This document shows, piece after piece, positions 34,694-42,769 of a stretch of 64,000 bases of DNA. The translations under genes were made by a program, and so were the position numbers. The notes below the pieces were generated by a model. It had not been told where the DNA came from and ran no database searches. It worked only from the letters and a program-made list of their open reading frames with translations. Numbering within the stretch: position 1 is the first letter of the stretch; the number at the start of each line of letters is the position of its first letter. Source of the stretch: a virus; the IMG/VR virus record IMGVR_UViG_3300036820_000006, positions 1-64,000 of that record. One strand, given 5' to 3'.

Positions 34694-36738
34694 AAAAGCT
34701 CATCACAGTTCTCTCTTTTCTATGCTGCCTGAGTCTTTCTGCGCAGACCGTCAACGGCGTAGCCAATCAGAGCATATCCGGTCCCACTCTCACAGCACCC
34801 GGAGTCGGAGCGGCTGCGGCTGGCGATACGGGAAGTCCTTATGCGACTATCGCGAACGGTCTAATCAAGGCCAATCAGTTCACGTTCAGCGACGGGACCA
34901 ACGGATGGTGCGCCGCCCCCTTCTACTGCGGCCTCGCTCCAAGCTCCGGTCCCGTCGCTTATCAGATGTATGGCGCGGACGCGATCCTGACCATGCTGGC
35001 CTTCCCTGGCCGCTTCCAGGCGGCTGACTTTCTCAACCTGGTGAACAAGTTTGTAGGCGCGAAGAACACAAACGGCAGTGCAACCTATCCGGTTGGCGAC
35101 TTTCCGGAGGTCGTCAAGCAGGACGGAACGGCTGGCCAGTTCTGCTCCGGGAACGATCTCTATTGTCACTATGCAACCGGCGACGGTCGCATATCGGTTC
35201 CGCTCGCCCTCTACCTCTACTGGAAGCGCACCGGCGATCTGGCGCCGTATAGGGCGAACGTCGCAGCCATCATCACGGCACTGGCGATTCCGCCGCGCAA
35301 CGGCACTACGGGATGCATCACGATTGTGGCCGGGCAGGAAGACATCCCTGGTATCGGCTATCTCGAACAGATGCGCCCGATCGGCGATGTGGCCGATGCG
35401 AGTGTGTGGATGGCCTACGACTACGAGGCGCTGTATCTGATGGCGACCGCGGCCGGTGACACCTCCAACGCCAGCATCTTCAACACGCAATTCACGAGCC
35501 TGCAAACCTGCGTCACGACGACGCTGACCGACGGCTCGACCAAGATGCTGTGGTTCGCGAACGGTGCCCAGATGCACGAGCTGGACATTGTGGACTCGAC
35601 CCTTGCGGCGTATCCGTTGCTGGGCAGCAGCGTCGGGCCGCTGCTTTCGGGCACGCAAATCACAGCGATAGGCACCTGGCTCGACTCGAATTATTCGAGT
35701 CTGGTTGACACCCAGGGGTACGCAAAGATGGTCAACGCCTGTGACGTGGTGGGGAAGATTCCCTCGGGCGGGGGAGCCCCTTACACCTCCGACGGCACAA
35801 CGACAACCAGCTATCAGTGTGCTTTCTGGGCTACGTTCGGCGGGTATTTTGCCGATATTCTGAGCCCCGTCGACTTAGCTTCGGCGCAGTCATATATGGC
35901 CGCATTCCTCAACGGCATGTCGCCCGGCGTCGAGCACTATAACAGCGGAACTCCGGCCCTCGGCAACGCTCCATTGCTGATTACGGCAGGGCAGTCGATT
36001 CGCCTAGCCAGCGAGCTTATCCCGATGGACGTTCCGCCAATTACGACCGTGCTGTGCGCCGCCGACGGTTTCGGGCGCTGCACAAATTATTTGCCTGGAG
36101 ACGTCAACGTCGGCAACTTTCACGACCCGGCGGTGCCCATTCCGTTTCTGCTGAAGCAGACAGGGACCTACGCCTACTCCGGCTTCAACACGATTGACGC
36201 CTATCTTTTTCCGAATGCGGCCAACGGGGCAACGCTCGGTATGGCTCTGGGCACGGCAATCTCCAGCAACAACGTTCTTTATTTATCGTTCCACCCCAAC
36301 GGTTCGGGATCGACAAGCAACTTTGGCAGCCTTGACCTCTGGGGACATAACAACGAACTCACGTGGTGGCCATCCGGAGATGTTGGTGTCGGGGGTGCGT
36401 CAACTGACCAGAACAAACTCTTCTGGGTTGGATCGACGGCTCAGTTCAATGTCGATGCGAGCGGCAACGCGGCCACCTCCGGCACGATGGGCGCAGCGGC
36501 TTATAACCAGCACGCCGCCAGCAATACAGGGGGTACCTGCACGATGTCCTCCGGGACTTCCTGCACGATCACCTTGGGTCATACCTATACGACGCCTGTC
36601 TGTATTGTGACCCAACAGAGCGGCACGCTGACCGGCGGTGTAGTGGGTTGCACGGTTTCAGGAACGACAGTCACCATCACCGCCGCCACGTCGAATTCAG
36701 AGGCGTGGGGGGCGTTCGTGTTCGGAAATCCCAACTAA
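34690..36738 (+). CDS. exported six-hairpin glycosidase-like fibre protein
   Basis: A 682-residue protein from GTG 34690. It has a Sec signal peptide (KKLITVLSFLCCLSLSAQ, then TVNG). Residues 60-430 are helical repeats of the kind seen in (alpha/alpha)6-barrel glycoside hydrolases (ISVPLALYLYWKRTGDLAPY; DASVWMAYDYEALYLMATAA; QCAFWATFGGYFADILSPVD). Residues 490-680 are Gly/Ser/Thr-rich and end in a tail-fibre-type tip (TTPVCIVTQQSGTLTGGVVG). A surface-glycan-degrading function is inferred from fold pattern; catalytic residues are not identified. Confidence 0.55.
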   Translation: MKKLITVLSFLCCLSLSAQTVNGVANQSISGPTLTAPGVGAAAAGDTGSPYATIANGLIKANQFTFSDGTNGWCAAPFYCGLAPSSGPVAYQMYGADAILTMLAFPGRFQAADFLNLVNKFVGAKNTNGSATYPVGDFPEVVKQDGTAGQFCSGNDLYCHYATGDGRISVPLALYLYWKRTGDLAPYRANVAAIITALAIPPRNGTTGCITIVAGQEDIPGIGYLEQMRPIGDVADASVWMAYDYEALYLMATAAGDTSNASIFNTQFTSLQTCVTTTLTDGSTKMLWFANGAQMHELDIVDSTLAAYPLLGSSVGPLLSGTQITAIGTWLDSNYSSLVDTQGYAKMVNACDVVGKIPSGGGAPYTSDGTTTTSYQCAFWATFGGYFADILSPVDLASAQSYMAAFLNGMSPGVEHYNSGTPALGNAPLLITAGQSIRLASELIPMDVPPITTVLCAADGFGRCTNYLPGDVNVGNFHDPAVPIPFLLKQTGTYAYSGFNTIDAYLFPNAANGATLGMALGTAISSNNVLYLSFHPNGSGSTSNFGSLDLWGHNNELTWWPSGDVGVGGASTDQNKLFWVGSTAQFNVDASGNAATSGTMGAAAYNQHAASNTGGTCTMSSGTSCTITLGHTYTTPVCIVTQQSGTLTGGVVGCTVSGTTVTITAATSNSEAWGAFVFGNPN

Positions 36739-36759
36739 TTTTAGGCGAAGGAAACCACA

Positions 36760-39700
36760 ATGGGCGTAGGAGACATTCTCGGAGAAACCAGCAAGAGGCT
36801 AAGAATAGCCGCATCTCTTCTTCTGCTCTCGTTCATTCTCTTCCCGCTCGCCCTCTTCGCGCAGACGGTTCAGACCTTCGCGGTGCCGGCGGCTATAAGC
36901 GTCCCCGTGGATACCGTGCAGACCTGCAAAGCCATCGTGAACGGCTCTCTCAATCAGGCAGTGACGTGGAGTTCAACAGGAGGGATGTTGAGCGCGGGGC
37001 AAGATCCCAACACCGAAGGCATCACCTCCGCGAGCACGGGGACCTTCACGCTGACAGCAACCTCCGTTGCCGATGGGACGAAGACCGCGAGCTGCGTGGT
37101 TACCTTCACCGGCGATCCGTCCGTAGCGACAACCTATCCGCGGCTGATTCTTCCCGCCAGTCAAGTCGCTACCATGCAGGCCAAGGGGTTGACCAGCAAT
37201 CCTCTGTACTCCGCGATCTTTACTCCAGCACAAGCTGCGTATACAGCCGACTCGGCGATCTGGACGTTTTCGACGTGGAGCGGATCGGCCTGCACCGGAG
37301 GGTCGGGACCAAGCTCGGACCAGAGCCAGAACTTCGTGGAGAACGACGCCTTCTGGATGGCGCAAGTCGCGCTGATGGATAACAGTTCCAGCAACCGGAA
37401 CCAGTACGGCTGCCCAGCGCACGATGTCTTCATGACCAACATTGAATACGCCATCAATGGTGAGTTCAAGGTCGATGGAAACCGCATGTCGGGGAGCGCA
37501 GACCAGTTCGCGTTGACCGCCGACCTACTGCTGGGCGGAGGCTATCTCAGTTCCGCCGATCAGGCTGTAGTGCGAAACTTCCTCGCCGTGGTTGCGTACG
37601 ACCAGGTGAACTCCTTCTATGGCTCAGAGGGGGTTATTGGAAGCTACAACAGCGCGACGCAGTTCACGAATTTCGGGGATAGCAGCTACGTCTTCATGCG
37701 CGCCATGGGGAACAACTACACGCAGTCGCGCATGTTGATCCTCACGGCGGCGGCGCTTCAGTTCGACGACAACACGAGCGCCGACCCGCTGATGCCCACT
37801 GGGGGCGTAGTGAGCGCGCCGCCGCAAAATCAAGGCAGCACATGGACGGTAGGAGAGCAGTTCACCATAGGCTCCGGCGCGGCGGTGGGGCAATGCACCG
37901 CAGTATCGGGCGGCGCCTGCACGGCAACGGAAGTCATTACTGCCTCGACCGGGTATAACAACACCTCGAATCCCCTCAGCACAACAGCGACTTCGGGCAG
38001 CGGAACCGGCTTGACGGTGAATATCGTGGCGCTCAACACCTGCGGCGCGGCGCGAGGGACCTTATGCCCGGACGGCAGCGGGGGCGACCTGCACGCCTAT
38101 TGGGGCTACATGACCGGCGCGATGCTATACAAATACTGGGCCAACGAAGAAGACCCCGGCATCACGCAGCAGGCCTACAACGCCGCATACGCCAACCTGC
38201 CGTCCAATCCTTCATGTAGCACGGAGTGGGGCGGGACGGCCCCCTGCATGGGCAGCAGCCAAGGCGGGGAGGCAAGCGAGGGAACATTTTACGGCAATGC
38301 CTTCGCCGGATTTATTCAGACAGCGATTGCGATTCAGAATGCCGGGTACTTCAACCCGTCGCTGTACGGCCCGCAGATGAGCGCGCTGACTTCCAGCTAC
38401 AACGATCAGCGCATACTCGCCGATTACACGGCTATGACGGGGATGAGCGGACTTCAGGCCGAGCCTGCTCGTTGGAACTTCCTCACCAACGGCGATTCGG
38501 ACAACAATTACGTCTACCCAGCCAGCTACAGCACCGAATCGACGATGTTGATGGACGACTACCTTAGCGGAAGAACCGACCGCGCGAACAATCTGGAGTG
38601 GATTGTATTGAACAGCGCGTGGGGCGGGGCGGATGGAACCCATAGCTGCACGATGGGACCGTGCGGGTTCATCAACTCTCTCGCCGATCCTTTTGGCGAA
38701 GCGACGCTGCCGGACATCTTCATCGCGTTGCCAGCGGGTAACCCGGTGACCGTAAATCCTCCCACCGACCCGCGTGCGACGCTTCCGACCGACTGGTACG
38801 ACATCGGCAATCAGCATATCGCCGTGCGGGATAACGGTTGGGCCACGGGAACGGGAACGATCTTCTCCACCTATTGCACCAACACCCACATCGACCACGA
38901 ACACGGGTTTTGCGGAGGCTTTGATGTGTACTCGAACGGCGAGTACATCGCAAAAGGCCGGACGGAGTTCAACGACTACAACGATGCGATGAGCGCCGCG
39001 ATGTACAAGCAGACCGCTCCGGCGTTGCAATTCCCCGGCCAGACGACCTGCACCGTGAATCCTTCGTCAAACTTCTGTTCCTATTGGGAGGGGTTCACTT
39101 TCGGAGGGGAGATGTGGCACGGAACGCAAGGCGGAGTGGCCACGCTGCTGCATTCGGACTCGCCGGTCTACGTGGCCTCGACCGCCGACGACACAGTTCT
39201 CAACACGGGAGCCGCCACCAACAGCCACTACTCCCCATTCAATCAAACATCCCTGCGGTCTACCTCGCAAATCTATCTGCGCGGATCGCAACAGGTCATC
39301 ACCTACAACCGGGTCGCCACCGGGACGAATTCGTGGAACAAGTCGAACTTCTTCGTCACGACCGGAGCGCCGACGATCAGTGGCGGGACGGCGACGTGGC
39401 TGACCCGCTCGGGAACGCAGAAGGCCGCGTGGACACCTTTGCTCCCTGCCGGTGCGACGTTCACCAACGCCAGGTTGCCGCAGTATGTGACCATCACCGC
39501 CGCGCATTCCACACTGAACAGCGGCTCAACAATGCAGGCAACCTGCACGGTGACCTACGCGGACGGCTCGACGGCTGACGTATCGTCCCTGACGGGCTGG
39601 GCTGGGAATTTGACGTGGACGGTCGATACTCCGACCGTTGCCACCGTGGCATCGGCGGGCTTGATTACGCCGGTTGCGGCGGGCAGCTTCAATCTGCGCT

Positions 39701-40239
39701 GCGGCTGGCTGGGCGTGTATGGCAACGCCCCAATCACCATCACCTCCGGCTCGTCCAGTGGGACGACAAACGTTGTCGGCGACCAAGACCAGCTTGACGA
39801 CTGGGAGCCGTACACATTGGTCCAGGTTGATGCTGGGAACGCCACGAGCACGAACTTCCTCTCCGTATTGCAGTGGGGAGCGTCCAGCTTCACTCCTGCG
39901 ACGGCAACGGCGGTCACTTCGAGTTCGGGCCAGACCTTCGACGGCACTCTGGTGGGTACGACGCTGGCCATGTTCATGCGCGTTCCTGCTACGTTCACCG
40001 GCGTGACTTTCCCAGCCTCCAGCGCCACAACGCTGTACGTGGCGGACCTAACCCCGAACACGAGCTACACGGTTTCGGGCGCAGGGACTCCGGGTTCCTG
40101 CACAACCGATCCGGCTGGGGTATGCACCTTCTCTGCCACCGGGACAGGCAACATCAGCGTCAGTCCCGGTGGCGTGGCCGCACCGCCAGTCAATTTAACT
40201 GGGACTATCAGCATTACAGGAAGCGCGGTTATCCGATGA
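36760..40239 (+). CDS. exported heparinase II/III-like polysaccharide lyase
   Basis: A 1159-residue protein with a GAAGGA site before the ATG and an N-terminal signal (SKRLRIAASLLLLSFILFPL, then ALFAQ). Residues 35-120 are an Ig-like (BIG2) domain. Residues 125-650 form a helical barrel beginning YPRLILPASQVATMQAK, as in heparinase/alginate-lyase families. Residues about 670-900 carry a beta domain with THIDHEHGFCGGFDVYSNGE, like the conserved His-containing segment of heparinase II/III. A second BIG2 domain follows at about 900-1000 (TWTVDTPTVATVASAGLITP). Substrate unknown. Confidence 0.6.
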   Translation: MGVGDILGETSKRLRIAASLLLLSFILFPLALFAQTVQTFAVPAAISVPVDTVQTCKAIVNGSLNQAVTWSSTGGMLSAGQDPNTEGITSASTGTFTLTATSVADGTKTASCVVTFTGDPSVATTYPRLILPASQVATMQAKGLTSNPLYSAIFTPAQAAYTADSAIWTFSTWSGSACTGGSGPSSDQSQNFVENDAFWMAQVALMDNSSSNRNQYGCPAHDVFMTNIEYAINGEFKVDGNRMSGSADQFALTADLLLGGGYLSSADQAVVRNFLAVVAYDQVNSFYGSEGVIGSYNSATQFTNFGDSSYVFMRAMGNNYTQSRMLILTAAALQFDDNTSADPLMPTGGVVSAPPQNQGSTWTVGEQFTIGSGAAVGQCTAVSGGACTATEVITASTGYNNTSNPLSTTATSGSGTGLTVNIVALNTCGAARGTLCPDGSGGDLHAYWGYMTGAMLYKYWANEEDPGITQQAYNAAYANLPSNPSCSTEWGGTAPCMGSSQGGEASEGTFYGNAFAGFIQTAIAIQNAGYFNPSLYGPQMSALTSSYNDQRILADYTAMTGMSGLQAEPARWNFLTNGDSDNNYVYPASYSTESTMLMDDYLSGRTDRANNLEWIVLNSAWGGADGTHSCTMGPCGFINSLADPFGEATLPDIFIALPAGNPVTVNPPTDPRATLPTDWYDIGNQHIAVRDNGWATGTGTIFSTYCTNTHIDHEHGFCGGFDVYSNGEYIAKGRTEFNDYNDAMSAAMYKQTAPALQFPGQTTCTVNPSSNFCSYWEGFTFGGEMWHGTQGGVATLLHSDSPVYVASTADDTVLNTGAATNSHYSPFNQTSLRSTSQIYLRGSQQVITYNRVATGTNSWNKSNFFVTTGAPTISGGTATWLTRSGTQKAAWTPLLPAGATFTNARLPQYVTITAAHSTLNSGSTMQATCTVTYADGSTADVSSLTGWAGNLTWTVDTPTVATVASAGLITPVAAGSFNLRCGWLGVYGNAPITITSGSSSGTTNVVGDQDQLDDWEPYTLVQVDAGNATSTNFLSVLQWGASSFTPATATAVTSSSGQTFDGTLVGTTLAMFMRVPATFTGVTFPASSATTLYVADLTPNTSYTVSGAGTPGSCTTDPAGVCTFSATGTGNISVSPGGVAAPPVNLTGTISITGSAVIR

Positions 40240-40835
40240 GAGCTACGCTGCTCCTGCTCGCGTTGCAGTCGGTCGCATTGACATGGACGCCTTCTCCAAC
40301 CCCCGGAGCAGTATCGAGCGTCTATCGCATCGGAGATGCGTGTCCTTCAACTATTACAGGCGGTATCCAGCTTGCTAGCGGACTTACTGGGGCAACATTC
40401 ATCGATACCACCCCGGTTGCAGGCTCAACCTATAGCTACTACCTGACCGCCATCGCACCGGGCTATGCCACTTCACCTCCATCTAATTGTGTTACGGAGT
40501 CGATACCTAACCCAGCCCCGCCGCCCCCGCCGCCGCCACCGCCAGCACTCACGCCTGCCCTGCTCACAATTGGCGTTTCAGCCTCAAACGTAAATATGAG
40601 TAAAGTTTCCGTAGCGGTCAAAGCTGCCACTGGAAAAGTTGTGCCTCAAGGTACCGTTACATGGACCATACAAGGCACCACTATTTTCACCACCACACTC
40701 ACTCGGCAAGGCCAGACTTCCGCCTCAATATGCACCATGTTGATGCAGTTTTTGCCGGTCACTATTACATATTCCGGCAGCAGCACCTTTGCCCCATCTA
40801 CAATTACGCTGCCTGCTACAGGTTACAGAAATTGA
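40236..40835 (+). CDS. exported fibronectin/Ig-like protein
   Basis: A 199-residue protein coupled to the lyase by an ATGA overlap. The start MRATLLLLALQSVA is a short hydrophobic segment, a weak signal peptide. Residues 15-75 resemble a fibronectin type III fold (VALTWTPSPTPGAVSSVYRI; GSTYSYYLTAIAPGYATSP). A run of nine prolines (about 94-102) links to an Ig-like C-terminal domain (VTWTIQGTTIFTTTLTRQGQ). It probably binds a glycan or another exported protein of the cassette. Confidence 0.6.
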   Translation: MRATLLLLALQSVALTWTPSPTPGAVSSVYRIGDACPSTITGGIQLASGLTGATFIDTTPVAGSTYSYYLTAIAPGYATSPPSNCVTESIPNPAPPPPPPPPPALTPALLTIGVSASNVNMSKVSVAVKAATGKVVPQGTVTWTIQGTTIFTTTLTRQGQTSASICTMLMQFLPVTITYSGSSTFAPSTITLPATGYRN

Positions 40836-40943
40836 TTGTGTTAGCTCCATAGGGCGCTTTAAAGTGATTGCGCACCTTAGGGTATCTAACCTCAGGAAAT
40901 CCGACCCTCGAAGACGGTGCATCCTAAGGAGGAAAGTGGGCCA

Positions 40944-41276
40944 ATGCCGCCAGAGGGGTCAGCATTCATGCAAGCTAAGATCGATGGACTGGAAAAAGTG
41001 GTAGCAGGATTGTCGGCTACGATGGAAGCCAATCACAGGCAGAATCGTGGGGATATCCATCGATTGTTCGACAATCAACAGACCATCGCTGACTCAATTC
41101 GTGTAGGGTTAGATCATATCGCAGATAAAATTAGTATTCGCTGCGATGGAATTGAGAGCGATGTTATGGACTTAAGATTGAAGTGGGCACGCGCTACGGG
41201 CTACTCAGCAGCGGTAGCTGGATTATGCGCGCTGCTGTTCGAACTTATCAAATTGGGGATAGATCACATTCGATGA
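40944..41276 (+). CDS. XhlA-like coiled-coil membrane protein (lysis)
   Basis: A 110-residue protein: a coiled coil (GLEKVVAGLSATMEANHRQN...RLFDNQQTI) followed by a C-terminal membrane segment (ATGYSAAVAGLCALLFELIK). This is the arrangement of XhlA/haemolysin-like proteins that partner holins. AAGGAGG lies 11 bases before the ATG. An upstream CCTTAGG (40875-40881) can pair with CCTAAGG (40923-40929) and mask that site. It overlaps the SleB-like gene (ATGA), which supports a lysis role. Confidence 0.65.
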   Translation: MPPEGSAFMQAKIDGLEKVVAGLSATMEANHRQNRGDIHRLFDNQQTIADSIRVGLDHIADKISIRCDGIESDVMDLRLKWARATGYSAAVAGLCALLFELIKLGIDHIR

Positions 41277-41719
41277 ACAGTCATGCTGATTACGCGCTTC
41301 TCGCCTTATGTTTGTGGAAAGAAGATCGTTCTGGAGGAAACACTGGTATGACTGCTGTGGCCTGCGTAGTGCGCAACCGGGCCACACGTAATCACACCAC
41401 TTATTATGAGGAGCTAACTGAGCCTGAGCAATTCTCCTCACTAACCGCCAAAGGCGACCCGGAGCTGACGGTATTCCCCAAGCCGAACGACATCTGGTGG
41501 CAGGCAGCACAGCTTATCGCGGGCAATGTGGTCGATGGCAACGTGGCTGACATCACCGGAGGGGCGACGATGTATTATGCGCCCCGAGGGCTGGGGCCGA
41601 CCACTAAAACATTTACGCCACCTGGTGGCCAGCTGGTGCCGTTTCCTGAGGACTGGAATGCAACCGTGCTCACTTACACTGTAACCATAGGCGGACAACT
41701 CTTCTTTCGGCCGAATTAG
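41273..41719 (+). CDS. SleB-type cell-wall hydrolase (endolysin)
   Basis: A 148-residue protein of the hydrolase_2 (SleB) family. It begins DYALLALCLWKEDRSGGNTG with the catalytic Glu (residue 17), then MTAVACVVRNRATRN, EELTEPEQFSSLT and ITGGATMYYAP, all family hallmarks. It should cleave peptidoglycan as the phage lysin. It has no signal peptide, so export must rely on the neighbouring holin-like proteins. It follows the XhlA-like gene with a 4-base overlap. Confidence 0.85.
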   Translation: MNSHADYALLALCLWKEDRSGGNTGMTAVACVVRNRATRNHTTYYEELTEPEQFSSLTAKGDPELTVFPKPNDIWWQAAQLIAGNVVDGNVADITGGATMYYAPRGLGPTTKTFTPPGGQLVPFPEDWNATVLTYTVTIGGQLFFRPN

Positions 41720-41760
41720 CCCCTGAAAACTCTTTACTCACCTCTGGCTTGCATGCTCTC

Positions 41761-42105
41761 ATGCGGGCCATGAGCAAAGCATGGACATCATTGCAGACGT
41801 GGCTGAGCAAGCATTCCATCAGTTCCAAAACGATAGCCTCTGTATGGCTGTTTATCGTAGCGATGTTCTATGCAGAGCCAAGCTTCCGCGAATATGTAAA
41901 GCAGGCTTATACCCACCTACCGCTCTGGCTGCACGGTTTTATTGCGGGGGTGGTTCTGCCCGCGTGCTTGTTCTGGAAGACGTGGAAGACGGTGCGGGAG
42001 ACTCCAACAGCTTCAGTAGCGCGAACGGCCTCAGCGACTAGCTCAGCGAACAGCTCGGCGGCTAACTCATTCGGTTCTTCAGGCCCACTCAATCTCAACC
42101 AGTAA
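41761..42105 (+). CDS. putative holin
   Basis: A 114-residue protein with two hydrophobic segments (ASVWLFIVAMFYA at about 27-40 and HGFIAGVVLPACLFW at about 58-72), a basic loop between them, and a Ser/Ala/Asn-rich soluble tail. This fits a holin next to the SleB lysin. An alternative TTG start at 41749 exists. No clear Shine-Dalgarno precedes the ATG at 41761. Assigned by topology and context. Confidence 0.6.
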   Translation: MRAMSKAWTSLQTWLSKHSISSKTIASVWLFIVAMFYAEPSFREYVKQAYTHLPLWLHGFIAGVVLPACLFWKTWKTVRETPTASVARTASATSSANSSAANSFGSSGPLNLNQ

Positions 42106-42119
42106 GGGAGAAGGCAGCA

Positions 42120-42704
42120 ATGAAACAACTCACGCTCACGCTCAAGCCTAAGTCCAAGCTCGACCGCAGGTGCTTCCTCAAACTCACAGGCACGGCTGCG
42201 GCAATCACTGTGATACCTAGCTCGCTGCTGCTCTCTGGCTGCAATTCCGAATCCATCGTGCAGGGCCTCAACATCGTGCTTCAGTCGGCCGAAGGCATTC
42301 TCAACGTGCTTGCGCCCGGTGATCCATGGGCTGCGGATTTCCAGCAAGCGGTAGCCGCGCTGCAGCAGGCCGAGGCGGCATGGCAAGGCGGCGGCGCGAT
42401 CAACATTATCGTGTCGGCGCTGAACACGCTGGAAGCGGTCACTGCTGTGGTTCCGTTCACCGCGCCTTATTCTGCATTGATCGACATTCTCGTGGCTGGA
42501 ATTGAATCAGTGCTGCTGCTGATTCAGAACCAGAATCCATCAGTGTCGGTCGCAGCGGCCGCGACTGCGCACCCGAATCCGCACGAGGGCAAATATCATC
42601 TGGGCAGGCCACATGCATTTCAGACCCCGGTGGGCGTTTACCGCAAGGCATGGAATGATGCCGTGAAAGCGAACCCCGTGCTGGCGGCGGCTAAGCTGCA
42701 GTAG
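42120..42704 (+). CDS. Tat-type lipoprotein
   Basis: A 194-residue protein with AAGGGAGAAGG before the ATG. The N-terminus reads KLDRRCFLKLTGTAAAITVI, a twin-arginine (Tat) motif (Arg16-Arg17, Phe/Leu/Lys). It is followed by a lipobox LLLSGC (Cys41). It would be folded, exported by Tat and lipid-anchored. The mature part has helical segments (GLNIVLQSAEGILNVLA; AGIESVLLLIQNQNPSVSV). Lipoproteins of phages often act in superinfection exclusion or as outer spanins, but a Tat signal is very rare there. Confidence 0.8.
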   Translation: MKQLTLTLKPKSKLDRRCFLKLTGTAAAITVIPSSLLLSGCNSESIVQGLNIVLQSAEGILNVLAPGDPWAADFQQAVAALQQAEAAWQGGGAINIIVSALNTLEAVTAVVPFTAPYSALIDILVAGIESVLLLIQNQNPSVSVAAAATAHPNPHEGKYHLGRPHAFQTPVGVYRKAWNDAVKANPVLAAAKLQ

Positions 42705-42766
42705 GAGCTAGGAGCTGGGAGCTAGGAGCTGGGAGCTGGGAGCTGGGAGCTAGGAGCTGGGAGCTG
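42704..42766 (+). repeat. 9 x 7-bp tandem repeat GGAGCTR in a leader
   Basis: Nine head-to-tail copies of GGAGCTA/GGAGCTG start at the last base of the lipoprotein stop and reach 42766. The ATG of the protease follows at 42770. Every unit contains a GGAG Shine-Dalgarno core, so slippage would change the number and spacing of ribosome sites without altering the coding frame. Confidence 0.85.
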
Positions 42767-42769
42767 GCT

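Noticed and set aside
37161-40061. Several long open frames on the minus strand across the lyase gene
   Set aside because: They foll­ow from the high G+C third positions of the plus-strand gene. They lack ribosome sites, and the plus-strand product has coherent domains.
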